Shown here in pieces: positions 7,466 through 16,550 of a DNA stretch of 57,808 nt; position 1 is the stretch's first letter, and every line of letters begins with the position of its first letter. The stretch is from an uncultured Pelagibacteraceae bacterium (GTDB lineage Bacteria; Pseudomonadota; Alphaproteobacteria; Pelagibacterales; Pelagibacteraceae): assembly GCA_902580505.1 (NCBI GenBank), contig CACHLB010000006.1, forward strand, positions 1 to 57,808, given 5' to 3'. The notes beneath the pieces are model-generated. The model worked only from the letters and a program-made list of their open reading frames with translations, was not told where the DNA came from and did no database searches. The translations under genes and the position numbers were made by a program.

Positions 7466-9841
7466 ATGTTAGCTAAATTCTACCAAAATTATATATTAAA
7501 AAAGCCAAGTGTAGTATTAATTTTATTATTAGTTTGTCTTTGTTTTTTTGGGTATTTTAATAAAAATTTTAGACTCGATGCATCATCAGAAACACTCCTA
7601 ATTGAAGGGGATCCAGATTTAAAATATCTAAATGAGATAAATGAAAGATATGGTGCTAAAGAATTCTTAGTACTAACTTTTACGCCAAAAAAAAATATGA
7701 TAGATGAACAGTCTATCAAAAATCTTAAAGAGCTGAAAAAAGAAATTCAAAAACTTAAATGGGTACATAGTGTAATCACATTATTAGATATACCTTTATT
7801 AAGCAGTTCTGATGAGCCACTTATTGAGAGACTTCAAAACTACTCAACACTTGCATCACAAAATATTGATAAAGAAAGGGGATTTAATGAAATTTTGAAC
7901 AGCCCTGTTTTTAGAAATTTCGTTATTAGCGAAGATGGAAAAACATCAGGTATTATAGTTTATTTAAAATCAAATAATAAAATCAAGGAATTTAAAAATA
8001 AAAAAGATGAAGAGTTATATAAAGATAAATTAAAAAAACAAAATCATCAAAATATTTTAGAAATAAGAAAAGTTATAAAAAATTTTAGCTCAACTAGTAA
8101 AATTCATTTAGGTGGAATACCTATGATTGCCGATGATATGATGACTTTCATAAAAAGTGATATAATTGTTTTTGGTCTTGGAGTTTTTATATTTATAATT
8201 GCAACTCTTTGGTATGTTTTTAGAAGATTAATATGGATAATCGTTCCAATAAGTAGTTGTTTTTTTTCAGTAATAATAATGACTGGACTTTTGGGTCTCT
8301 TGGGTTGGAAAGTTACAGTTATATCGTCAAATTTTATAGCGTTAATGCTGATATTAACTATGGCTATGAATATTCATATTGGCACTAGGTATCTTCAACT
8401 TTCAAAACAATTTCCAAAGTTAAATAGATTTAAAATTATTTCTTTGACAACAAGTAAGATGTTTTGGCCAATTTTATATACTGCCTTGACAACTATATTT
8501 GCTTTTTTGTCTTTAGTTTTTAGTGAAATAAAGCCAATAATTGATTTTGGATTTATGATGACTTTTGGTCTTATAATTTCTTTTGTTATAACTTTTACTC
8601 TATTACCAACATTAATTAATTTAATTAAATTTAATAAAGTTTCATTAAAAACTGAAAAAGGTTCAATGATAACTAATTTTTTTAGTAAAATTTCGATTTC
8701 AAATCAAAATTTTATATTTGGATCAACTATAATAGTTATATTTCTTAGTATATTTGGAATTTCAAAACTAGAAGTAGAAAATAGTTTTATAAACTATTTT
8801 AATAAAAATACAGAAATTTATAAAGGAATGAAACTTATTGATGAAAAACTGGGAGGTACTACACCTCTTGAAGTAATTTTAAAGTTTCCAAAAAAAGATA
8901 AAAGTGAACAAGCATCAGAAGATGAGGAAGATGATTGGGGAGATGAAGATGAAAATGATGATAAATATTGGTTTACCAAGGATAAAGTAAATAAAATAAA
9001 AAAAGTTCATAAATATTTGGACTCCTTGGAGCCAGTGGGAAAAGTTCTTTCCTTTTCTTCAATTATTGATGTTGCTACTCAACTAAATAATAACAAAGAG
9101 CTAGGTTCTCTAGAAATGGGTGTTCTGTATACGAAAATACCAGACAATATAAAAAAAGAGATTGTAGATCCTTATATTTCAATAGAAGATTCCGAAGCTA
9201 GGATAAGTTTACGAATAAAAGACTCTTTAGATAATTTGAGAAGAAATGATTTGTTAATCAAAATAAATTCCGATTTAGAAAATAAATTAAAATTAAAAAA
9301 AGATGAGTTTAAGTTAGGAGGTGTGTTAATCCTTTTTAATAATCTTTTACAAAGTTTATTTAAATCTCAAATATTAACTCTAGGATTTGTTATGCTTGGG
9401 ATTTTTATAATGTTTATAATTCTTTTCAAAAATTTAAAATTGGCTTTAATTGGCGTAGTACCAAATTTTATAGCAGCTTTTTTCATATTAGGCCTAATAG
9501 GACTGCTGGGAATTCCACTTGATATGATGACAATAACAATTGCCGCAATAACAATAGGTATAGCTGTAGACAATAGTATTCATTATATTTACCGATTTAA
9601 AGAGGAGTATGCAAATTTAAGAAATTATAATAAAACATTAAAATTATGCCACTCAACTGTTGGTAAAGCAATTTTAAATACATCAATTACTATTGTTTTT
9701 GGATTTTCAATTTTAGTAATGTCTAATTTTATACCTACAATTTACTTTGGTGTATTCACAGGAATTGCTATGATGCTTGCAATGGTTTCAGTTTTAACAC
9801 TTTTACCATCTTTACTGCTTAAAATTAAACCATTTAATTGA
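7466..9841 (+). CDS. RND/MMPL-superfamily transporter (predicted exporter)
   Basis: A 791-residue membrane protein with the duplicated architecture of the RND superfamily: TM1 (residues 14-31), a large periplasmic loop, five TMs (about 233-386), TM7 (415-430), a second periplasmic loop, and five TMs (about 635-787). It resembles the COG1033/HpnN-like predicted exporters for lipids or hydrophobic molecules; no substrate can be named. The second half keeps the intramembrane acidic residue (GIAVDNSIHY, Asp702), while the equivalent first-half segment reads MAMNIHIGTRY, without it. A very acidic stretch (about 483-499) lies in the second periplasmic loop. The stop is shared with the cvpA start (TGATG). 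Confidence 0.85.
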   Translation: MLAKFYQNYILKKPSVVLILLLVCLCFFGYFNKNFRLDASSETLLIEGDPDLKYLNEINERYGAKEFLVLTFTPKKNMIDEQSIKNLKELKKEIQKLKWVHSVITLLDIPLLSSSDEPLIERLQNYSTLASQNIDKERGFNEILNSPVFRNFVISEDGKTSGIIVYLKSNNKIKEFKNKKDEELYKDKLKKQNHQNILEIRKVIKNFSSTSKIHLGGIPMIADDMMTFIKSDIIVFGLGVFIFIIATLWYVFRRLIWIIVPISSCFFSVIIMTGLLGLLGWKVTVISSNFIALMLILTMAMNIHIGTRYLQLSKQFPKLNRFKIISLTTSKMFWPILYTALTTIFAFLSLVFSEIKPIIDFGFMMTFGLIISFVITFTLLPTLINLIKFNKVSLKTEKGSMITNFFSKISISNQNFIFGSTIIVIFLSIFGISKLEVENSFINYFNKNTEIYKGMKLIDEKLGGTTPLEVILKFPKKDKSEQASEDEEDDWGDEDENDDKYWFTKDKVNKIKKVHKYLDSLEPVGKVLSFSSIIDVATQLNNNKELGSLEMGVLYTKIPDNIKKEIVDPYISIEDSEARISLRIKDSLDNLRRNDLLIKINSDLENKLKLKKDEFKLGGVLILFNNLLQSLFKSQILTLGFVMLGIFIMFIILFKNLKLALIGVVPNFIAAFFILGLIGLLGIPLDMMTITIAAITIGIAVDNSIHYIYRFKEEYANLRNYNKTLKLCHSTVGKAILNTSITIVFGFSILVMSNFIPTIYFGVFTGIAMMLAMVSVLTLLPSLLLKIKPFN

Positions 9842-10386
9842 TGATTGAAACTGTTCAGGATTTTTTAATTCAAGTAACATTATTTGATTATATTTTTTTT
9901 GTATTAACTATTTATTTTCTAATTCAAGGATCTAGGAAAGGTTTTGTTTTAAGTTTGTTATCAGCTGCTAAATGGGTATTGGCATATATTTTATCTATTT
10001 ATTTATTTCCAAAAGTAAAACCTTACTTTGATGGTATTTTAGATAGTGAATACGTACTTGATATAATTGTAGGCGTAATATTATTTATCTTAATAATATT
10101 TCTTATTCTTTTAGCAAATAAAGCAATAAGTAAAGTTATTACTTACACTGGATTAGGTTCGGTCGATAAGGTTTTTGGCTTTTTTTTTGGAATCGCTAAG
10201 AGCTATATTTTAATTGTTTGTTTGTTCACAGCTATTGACGTTGTCTATGATAGCAAAAAATGGCCATTAAATTTAAAAGATTCATTAACATATCCTTGGG
10301 TTGAAAAAGGTAGTATCTATCTTATAAAGGTATTTCCAAATCAAAAACAATATGAAGATGCTAAAGAAAAAGTTCAAGATGTATAA
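9841..10386 (+). CDS. cvpA: CvpA family membrane protein
   Basis: A ~181-residue protein with about four transmembrane segments (roughly residues 18-33, 39-58, 74-95 and 115-138). The context upstream of purF and the segment GSRKGFVLSLLSAAKWVLAY match CvpA, named for colicin V production but of unclear general function, linked in other bacteria to envelope homeostasis. The most likely start is the ATG overlapping the previous stop as TGATG; a TTG three bases upstream is also in frame. The 3' end overlaps the purF start by 8 bp. Operon cvpA-purF is conserved in proteobacteria. Confidence 0.9.
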   Translation: MIETVQDFLIQVTLFDYIFFVLTIYFLIQGSRKGFVLSLLSAAKWVLAYILSIYLFPKVKPYFDGILDSEYVLDIIVGVILFILIIFLILLANKAISKVITYTGLGSVDKVFGFFFGIAKSYILIVCLFTAIDVVYDSKKWPLNLKDSLTYPWVEKGSIYLIKVFPNQKQYEDAKEKVQDV

Positions 10387-11821
10387 TCCTAAATTAAAAG
10401 AGGAATGTGCAGTCTTTGGCATAAGCAACACACCAGAAGCATCAACCTTAACTGCTTTAGGACTTCATGCGTTACAGCATAGAGGTCAAGAAGGTTGTGG
10501 AATTGTGTCATTCGATGGTGAAAAATATCACTCCGAAAAAAGATTTGGTCTAGTTGGTGACAATTTTAATGACGAAAAAGTCTTAAAAAGTTTACCAGGA
10601 AATTACGCGATAGGTCATAACAGATATTCTACAACCGGAGGAACTGCTTTAAGAAATGTACAACCATTCTTTGCTGATACTAATTCAGGTGGAATTGGAG
10701 TTGCACATAATGGAAATCTAACGAATGCGATAACACTTAGAAATAAAATGGTTGAAGAAGGCTCAATCTTTTACACAACATCAGATACAGAAACGATAGT
10801 AAAACTTATAGCCAAATCAAAAAGACCAAAGACAATCGATAAAGTTATTGATGCTCTATTTCAAATTCAAGGAGGGTATGCATTGGTTATGATGACACAA
10901 AATACACTTATTGGTGTAAGAGATCCTTATGGAATTAGACCTTTAGTTATCGGAAAACTAAAAAATTCTTATGTTTTTGCATCTGAAACATGTGCATTTG
11001 ATATTATTGGCGCAAAATTTGTTAGAGAAGTTGAAAATGGTGAAATTGTTTATGTAGAAAATGATGAATTGAAAAGTATTAAGCCATTTCCTCAAAAAAA
11101 AGTAAGACCATGTGTATTTGAATATATTTATTTTTCGAGACCAGATAGTATTTTAAATGGCAAAACAGCTTATGAATATCGTAAAAAATTTGGAGCAGAA
11201 TTAGCTAAAGAAGATAATTTAAAAGCTGACCTAGTTGTACCGGTACCAGACTCTGGTAATGCTGCTGCATTAGGTTATGCAGAAGAAAAAAAAATAAACT
11301 TTGATCTAGGTTTAATAAGAAATCATTATGTTGGTAGAACTTTTATAGAACCTTCACAGCAGATTAGAAGTTTAGGAGTTAAATTAAAATTGAATGCTAA
11401 TATTTCAGTAATAAAAAACAAAAAAATTATTTTAGTTGATGATTCTCTTGTAAGAGGAACAACCTCATCAAAAATTGTAAAAATGTTATATGATAATGGT
11501 GCTAAAGAAATACACGTGAGAATAGCAAGTCCAGAAATAAAATATCCAGATTTTTATGGAGTTGATACACCAACAAAAAAAGAACTGTTAGCAGCGAATA
11601 AATCAGTAGATGAAATAAAAGAATTTATAAAAGCAAAATCTCTTAAATTTTTAACTTTAAATGGTTTATATAGAGGAATGGGTTTTGAAAAGAGAAATGA
11701 TGCTTATCCTCAATTAACTGACCATCATTTTACTGGTGATTATCCGGTAAAAATAATTGATGAACTTGGAGAAGATAAAGTTACGCAATTATCATTATTA
11801 AGTACTGGCTCGAGTAATTAA
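10379..11821 (+). CDS. purF: Amidophosphoribosyltransferase
   Basis: Catalyses the first committed step of purine synthesis, PRPP plus glutamine to phosphoribosylamine. The glutamine amidotransferase domain begins at KEECAVFGIS and the phosphoribosyltransferase domain carries the PRPP loop KIILVDDSLVRGTTS. The chosen ATG (MYNPKLKEEC) gives a nine-residue propeptide before catalytic Cys10; an ATG 27 bp upstream would lengthen it to 18. A propeptide resembles the B. subtilis type, but three of the four B. subtilis Fe-S ligands are absent (PDFYGVD in place of PCFYG; DAYPQLTDHHFTGDYP in place of the CxxC segment), so an iron-sulfur cluster is not expected. Overlaps cvpA by 8 bp and shares TAATG with the next gene. 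Confidence 0.96.
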   Translation: MYNPKLKEECAVFGISNTPEASTLTALGLHALQHRGQEGCGIVSFDGEKYHSEKRFGLVGDNFNDEKVLKSLPGNYAIGHNRYSTTGGTALRNVQPFFADTNSGGIGVAHNGNLTNAITLRNKMVEEGSIFYTTSDTETIVKLIAKSKRPKTIDKVIDALFQIQGGYALVMMTQNTLIGVRDPYGIRPLVIGKLKNSYVFASETCAFDIIGAKFVREVENGEIVYVENDELKSIKPFPQKKVRPCVFEYIYFSRPDSILNGKTAYEYRKKFGAELAKEDNLKADLVVPVPDSGNAAALGYAEEKKINFDLGLIRNHYVGRTFIEPSQQIRSLGVKLKLNANISVIKNKKIILVDDSLVRGTTSSKIVKMLYDNGAKEIHVRIASPEIKYPDFYGVDTPTKKELLAANKSVDEIKEFIKAKSLKFLTLNGLYRGMGFEKRNDAYPQLTDHHFTGDYPVKIIDELGEDKVTQLSLLSTGSSN

Positions 11822-12378
11822 TGAAAAAAGTAAATTTTACTGAAATGAAAAATGGTTCAAAAGAAGATTATGAATTATTAGAAAAGTATGAAAAAAATTT
11901 TGAGCGTAAAACTGCAGATAGACTACTTAAATATCTTGCAAGTCAAACGACAACTCTTGAAGGCTATCAAATAACTAGATTAGAACATTCCTTGCAAGCA
12001 GCCACAAGAGCTTACAAGAATGGAGAAAGCGAAGAGATGGTTGTAGCAACTTTACTTCATGACATAGGAGATGACTTGGCGCCTATGAATCATTCTCAAT
12101 ATGCAGCGTCAATTATCAGACCATATGTTTCAGAAAAAACATATTGGATAATACTTCACCATGGACTTTTTCAAACTTATTACAGTGCTCATCATTTAGG
12201 AGGTGATCGAAACGCTAGAGATAAATTCAAGAATCACAAATACTATCAAGATACAGTTGATTTTTGTGAAAAATACGACCAGTCTTCTTTTGATCCTAAT
12301 TACAAATCTATGTCTCTAGAAGATTTTGAACCAATGGTGAAAAAGATATTTGATCGAAAACCTTTTTATCATCACTAA
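11821..12378 (+). CDS. HD-domain protein, putative mixed-valent di-iron oxygenase-like family
   Basis: A 185-residue HD-superfamily protein. The core reads RLEHSLQAA (His56), LLHDIGDD (His80-Asp81), NHSQYA (His91), ILHHGLF (His113/114) and EKYDQSS (Asp153). Six potential metal ligands, with 24 residues between the first His and the HD pair, resemble the di-iron site of PhnZ/MIOX-type HD oxygenases more than a plain HD phosphohydrolase. The Tyr and Glu that PhnZ uses upstream of the first His are not at matching positions, so the PhnZ substrate should not be assumed. I recognise it as a conserved proteobacterial family of unknown function. Its ATG overlaps the purF stop, so it is co-translated with purF and lies 14 bp before the DUF255 gene. 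Confidence 0.75.
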   Translation: MKKVNFTEMKNGSKEDYELLEKYEKNFERKTADRLLKYLASQTTTLEGYQITRLEHSLQAATRAYKNGESEEMVVATLLHDIGDDLAPMNHSQYAASIIRPYVSEKTYWIILHHGLFQTYYSAHHLGGDRNARDKFKNHKYYQDTVDFCEKYDQSSFDPNYKSMSLEDFEPMVKKIFDRKPFYHH

Positions 12379-12392
12379 TTTTAAAAGAAATC

Positions 12393-14342
12393 ATGACTAA
12401 CAAACTTAAGGAAGAGAAAAGTCCGTATTTAAAGCAGCATAAAGACAATCCTGTAAATTGGTTTGCTTGGAATAAAGAAAGTTTAGAACAGGCAAAAAAA
12501 GAAAAAAAACCAATATTTCTTAGTGTCGGATATGCGAGCTGTCATTGGTGTCATGTGATGGCTCATGAAAGTTTTGAAGATGATCAAACAGCTAAAATAA
12601 TGAATGAAAAATTTATAAATATTAAAGTTGATAGAGAAGAAAGACCTGATTTAGATTATGTTTTTCAAAGAAGTTTATCTATTTTAACAGGAACGCAAGG
12701 AGGTTGGCCTTTATCGATGTTTCTTGATGAAAATGGAGTTCCTTTTACTGGTGGAACTTATTTCCCACCAAAAGAAATGCATGGAAGACCAGATTTTCAA
12801 AAAGTTCTAAATAATGTTTCTGACGTATATAATAAGAATAGAGAGAAAATTCTTGATCAAGCGCCCCAAATGCAAGAAATATTTGGTAAAATTAATCAAA
12901 GATCAGCAGTATTAAATCAACCTTTAGAACCGTTTTTAGAAAAAATTATACAGCACCTTGATAAAGATAATGGGAGTTTCAAGGGAGCTCCTAAGTTTCC
13001 CCAATTTTATTTATTTGATGCAATGTTTTATTTTTATTTAAAAACAGGAAAAGGAGAATACTTTAAACCTGTTGAAACTTTACTTTACAATATTTCTTCA
13101 AAAGGAATGTATGATCATCTAGCTGGAGGTATAGCAAGATACACTGTTGATGAAAATTGGATCATCCCTCACTTCGAAAAAATGCTTTATGATAATATTC
13201 AATATATAGGATTGTTAAACAAGTTCTTTCAAAAAACTGATAATCTTTATTATAAAGGAAAGTTAGAGCAAACCATAAATTTTATCAATTCAGAATTTAA
13301 AAATGATTTTGATCTTTATGGGTCTGCATATGATGCCGATAGCGATGGTGTTGAAGGAAAATATTATGTATGGAATTATGCAGAACTAAAAAATACTCTG
13401 GGTTCTAAATTTAATTTATTTGCAAAAAAATATAATTTAACTGAAGAGGGAAATTTTGAAGGTAATAATATTTTAATAGAAACTCATAATAAACTTTCCG
13501 ATGATGAGATTAAAGAAATCTCAAACACAGAAAAAACGTTATTAGATCAAAGAAATAAACGTACTAAACCATTATTTGATGATAAATCTCAAACTGATCA
13601 AAATTGTTTTTTATTAGAAACTCTCCTTTTTTCATCTTTAGTAACGGATAATGAAGAATTAAAACAAAATACTCTTACTAGTATAAATACATTGGAAAAA
13701 TATTTATCAGACAAAGTTTTCCATTGTTATCAAGACACAGAGATTGACGCTTTTTTGGAAGATTACGTATACTATGCTAGTCTTTTGATAACTATTTATG
13801 AATTAGATGGTGACGTTAAATACATCGAAAAAGCAAAAGATATATTAATAAAAACCTGGGAATACTTCTTTGATAAAAAATCAGGCTTAATGCAGAAAAA
13901 TAAAATATTAGACAATGACCTATTTGTACAACCAGTAGATCTAAATGATAATAATATACCAAATGGAAATAGTGTGTATTTAAATTTATGTAATAAAATA
14001 TATATAATAACTAGCGATAAAATATGGTTTGAAAAAATTGATATTTTAAAAAAAAGTTTCCACCAAGTTTTAAACTCAAACTTTGCACAAATGTTTAGTT
14101 TTGTAAAATCATTGGATATTTGTAATGAAAGTATATCTTTTACAATTCATGGAAAGCAAAATTTAGATCCTAATATAAAAAAGTATTTGCAAAAAAAATT
14201 TTTTACTAGAGCTACATTTAAATATCTAGATAATGAAGTAAAAGAGGCAAAAATTGTTATATGTAAAAATCAAACTTGCTCTAACAAATTAAGTAATATA
14301 AAGGAAATTGAAGATTATCTAAAAAGAAACAATATAAGCTAA
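12393..14342 (+). CDS. Thioredoxin-fold DUF255 protein (YyaL/SPATA20 family)
   Basis: A 649-residue, two-part protein. The N-terminal thioredoxin-like domain has EEKSPYLKQHKDNPVNWFAW and the redox-type motif YASCHWCHVMAHESF with Cys50 and Cys53, then NIKVDREERPDLD. The C-terminal two thirds resemble the alpha/alpha barrel of this family (YDHLAGGIARYTVDENW, PHFEKMLYDN, GSAYDADSDGVEGKYYVW). Full-length members are ~650-700 residues, so this one is complete. The biochemical role of the family is not established; the CxxC suggests thiol redox activity. No signal peptide, so cytosolic. It is followed by gshA with a TAATG overlap, which puts two thiol-related functions in one operon. Confidence 0.88.
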   Translation: MTNKLKEEKSPYLKQHKDNPVNWFAWNKESLEQAKKEKKPIFLSVGYASCHWCHVMAHESFEDDQTAKIMNEKFINIKVDREERPDLDYVFQRSLSILTGTQGGWPLSMFLDENGVPFTGGTYFPPKEMHGRPDFQKVLNNVSDVYNKNREKILDQAPQMQEIFGKINQRSAVLNQPLEPFLEKIIQHLDKDNGSFKGAPKFPQFYLFDAMFYFYLKTGKGEYFKPVETLLYNISSKGMYDHLAGGIARYTVDENWIIPHFEKMLYDNIQYIGLLNKFFQKTDNLYYKGKLEQTINFINSEFKNDFDLYGSAYDADSDGVEGKYYVWNYAELKNTLGSKFNLFAKKYNLTEEGNFEGNNILIETHNKLSDDEIKEISNTEKTLLDQRNKRTKPLFDDKSQTDQNCFLLETLLFSSLVTDNEELKQNTLTSINTLEKYLSDKVFHCYQDTEIDAFLEDYVYYASLLITIYELDGDVKYIEKAKDILIKTWEYFFDKKSGLMQKNKILDNDLFVQPVDLNDNNIPNGNSVYLNLCNKIYIITSDKIWFEKIDILKKSFHQVLNSNFAQMFSFVKSLDICNESISFTIHGKQNLDPNIKKYLQKKFFTRATFKYLDNEVKEAKIVICKNQTCSNKLSNIKEIEDYLKRNNIS

Positions 14343-15637
14343 TGATAGAGACAAAGGAACAAATAATAGAATATTTTAAGTCAGGCTCAAAGGATAAATC
14401 TAATTTAAAGATTGGAGTTGAGCATGAAAAATTTATTTTTGATAAAAAAACAAATACGAGAATTGATTATTCCAAAATCAAGAAAATGTTTGAAAATTTA
14501 TATGAGTTTGGCTGGAAACCTATTTTTGAGGAAAAAAATCCAATAGCGTTAACTAAGAATGGTAAAAGTATTACTTTAGAGCCTGGTAATCAAATAGAGT
14601 TATCTGGAGCAAAATTAAATAATATTCACGAAGCTTGTGCTGAGTCTCATGAATATTTATTTGAGTTAAACCAGGTAATTGAAAAATTAGATTTTAAAAT
14701 AGTAAGCGCTGGATATGATCCTATATCTAAACTTGAGGATATACCTAATAATCCAAAAAAAAGGTATGAGGTTATGACCAAAGATATGCCTGTTGGAGGA
14801 AAACTAAGTTTGGATATGATGTATAAAACTTCAGGTACGCAATTAAATTTAGATTATACCTCAGAAGAAGATTTTATAAAAAAATTTAAGTTGGCAAATA
14901 ATTTAGTTCCAATATCTATCGGACTTTTTGCAAATTCCTCTATTGTTGAAAAAAGTAATAGTGGATACTTATCTTACAGATCTAAAGTTTGGCAAGAAAC
15001 ATCTAGAGGTGGATTGCCTGAGTTTTTTTTAAAAGATGTAAATTTTGAAAAATATGCAGATTATATTATGAATTATCCAATCTTATTTTTACAAAGTGAA
15101 GGTAATTATATATCTGGAAAAAAATATTTATTTAAAAACTTTATGAATGGAGAAATTAAAGAAATTGGAAATAAAATTCCTAGTACTAACGATCTTGATA
15201 CACATTTAGGAACAATATTTACAGAGAACAGATTAAAACAATATATCGAATTAAGATCAATGGATGCGTGTGGATGGGAGTGTTTATGTGCTGGTCCTGC
15301 CCTATTCACTGGATTACTTTATGGAAATCTTGAAGAAGCTTTAGATTTAATTAAAAATTGGGAAGCTAATGAAGTGCTTTTAGCTTATAAAAATGCCCCT
15401 AAAAACGGCTTGAAAACTAATTTGATGGGCAAGGATATTTCGTATTGGGCAGAGAGACTATTAGACATATCAAAATCAGGATTAAAAAAGAGAGACTTTT
15501 TAAATAGAAAAAAATTAAGTGAAGTAAAGTTTTTAGATCACTTAGAAAAAATTGTAAAAAGTAAAAAAACAAATGCTGATAATATAATAAGTAAGTATTC
15601 AAATTCCGAAAATTTGAATGATTTATATGACCAATAA
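14342..15637 (+). CDS. gshA: Glutamate-cysteine ligase, plant/alphaproteobacterial type
   Basis: First enzyme of glutathione synthesis, joining glutamate and cysteine with ATP. The 431-residue product has IGVEHEKFIF near the N-terminus, SGTQLNLDY, a WQETSRGGLPEFF segment and YIELRSMDACGWECLCAGPA, typical of the plant-type GCS family used by alphaproteobacteria and not of the E. coli-type GshA. The ATG overlaps the stop of the DUF255 gene (TAATG) and the 3' end overlaps gshB, giving a compact gshA-gshB unit. Plant-type GCS enzymes are usually redox sensitive through cysteines; the paired cysteines in ACGWECLCAG could be relevant, but that is speculation. Confidence 0.88.
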   Translation: MIETKEQIIEYFKSGSKDKSNLKIGVEHEKFIFDKKTNTRIDYSKIKKMFENLYEFGWKPIFEEKNPIALTKNGKSITLEPGNQIELSGAKLNNIHEACAESHEYLFELNQVIEKLDFKIVSAGYDPISKLEDIPNNPKKRYEVMTKDMPVGGKLSLDMMYKTSGTQLNLDYTSEEDFIKKFKLANNLVPISIGLFANSSIVEKSNSGYLSYRSKVWQETSRGGLPEFFLKDVNFEKYADYIMNYPILFLQSEGNYISGKKYLFKNFMNGEIKEIGNKIPSTNDLDTHLGTIFTENRLKQYIELRSMDACGWECLCAGPALFTGLLYGNLEEALDLIKNWEANEVLLAYKNAPKNGLKTNLMGKDISYWAERLLDISKSGLKKRDFLNRKKLSEVKFLDHLEKIVKSKKTNADNIISKYSNSENLNDLYDQ

Positions 15638-16550
15638 AATTGTTGCTATACAAGGTGATAATTTAAAAAAAATAAATATCAAAACAGATACTACTATTTT
15701 TTTAGCTCACGAAGCTCAAAACAAGGGTTATAAATTATTTTATTATTATCCAGAAAATTTATCGAATATAAGAGGAAAAACTGTAAGTGAAGGGTATTTT
15801 ATTAAAATTGATTATTCAAAAAAGAAATTTTATAAAATTTTAAAAAAATCAAAATTAGACTTATCCTTTGCGAAATATATTTTAATCAGACAGGATCCAC
15901 CTTTTAACTTGGAATATATATCTACAACCTTAATGTTAGATAGAATCAAAGATAAAACAAAAATTATTAATGATCCTACTTCAGTAAGAAATATTTCAGA
16001 AAAATTTTATTCTTTAAATTTTAAAAATTATATGGCGGATACAATATTTACTAAAGATTTGATTGAAATTAAAAAATTTTTCAAAAAGCATAAAAAGATA
16101 ATAATTAAACCTATTCATAGCTATGGTGGCAATGATATAAATCTTATTTCAGGAAAGCTTAATTTGCTTAAAATAAAACAAATATTGAAAAAACATGGTC
16201 ACATTATGTGTCAAAAATTTTTAAATAAAATTAAGTTTGGAGATAAAAGAGTTTTTATTATAAATGGTAAGGTTTGTGGAGCTATATCTAGAGTTCCAAA
16301 ATCAGGATCAATATTGAGCAATATGAGCAAAGGTGCAAAACCTAAAATCGCATTTTTAAGTAATAAAGAGCTAAAAGTTTCAAATATTATTGCAAAAAAA
16401 ATTAAGAAAGACGGAATATACTTTGCAGGAATAGACTTCATTGATGGAAAGTTAAATGGAGATATAAATGTAACATCACCAACGGGTATAAAAACATATT
16501 TTGATTTATCTCAGATAAACTTGGCTAAGACTTTTTGGAAAGGTTTATAG
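15627..16550 (+). CDS. gshB: Glutathione synthetase
   Basis: ATP-grasp ligase adding glycine to gamma-glutamylcysteine. The ~307-residue protein contains ILIRQDPPFNLEYISTTLML, NDPTSVRNISEKFYSL, the ATP-grasp lysine region IIIKPIHSYGGNDI, GDKRVFIINGKVCGAISRVP and DINVTSPTGI near the C-terminus, all in the order of E. coli GshB. I prefer the ATG of MTNKIVAIQG; another in-frame ATG lies 9 bp upstream. It overlaps gshA by about 11 bp and abuts the following permease with no gap. Glycine use here links the gene to the glycine theme of the window. Confidence 0.9.
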   Translation: MTNKIVAIQGDNLKKINIKTDTTIFLAHEAQNKGYKLFYYYPENLSNIRGKTVSEGYFIKIDYSKKKFYKILKKSKLDLSFAKYILIRQDPPFNLEYISTTLMLDRIKDKTKIINDPTSVRNISEKFYSLNFKNYMADTIFTKDLIEIKKFFKKHKKIIIKPIHSYGGNDINLISGKLNLLKIKQILKKHGHIMCQKFLNKIKFGDKRVFIINGKVCGAISRVPKSGSILSNMSKGAKPKIAFLSNKELKVSNIIAKKIKKDGIYFAGIDFIDGKLNGDINVTSPTGIKTYFDLSQINLAKTFWKGL

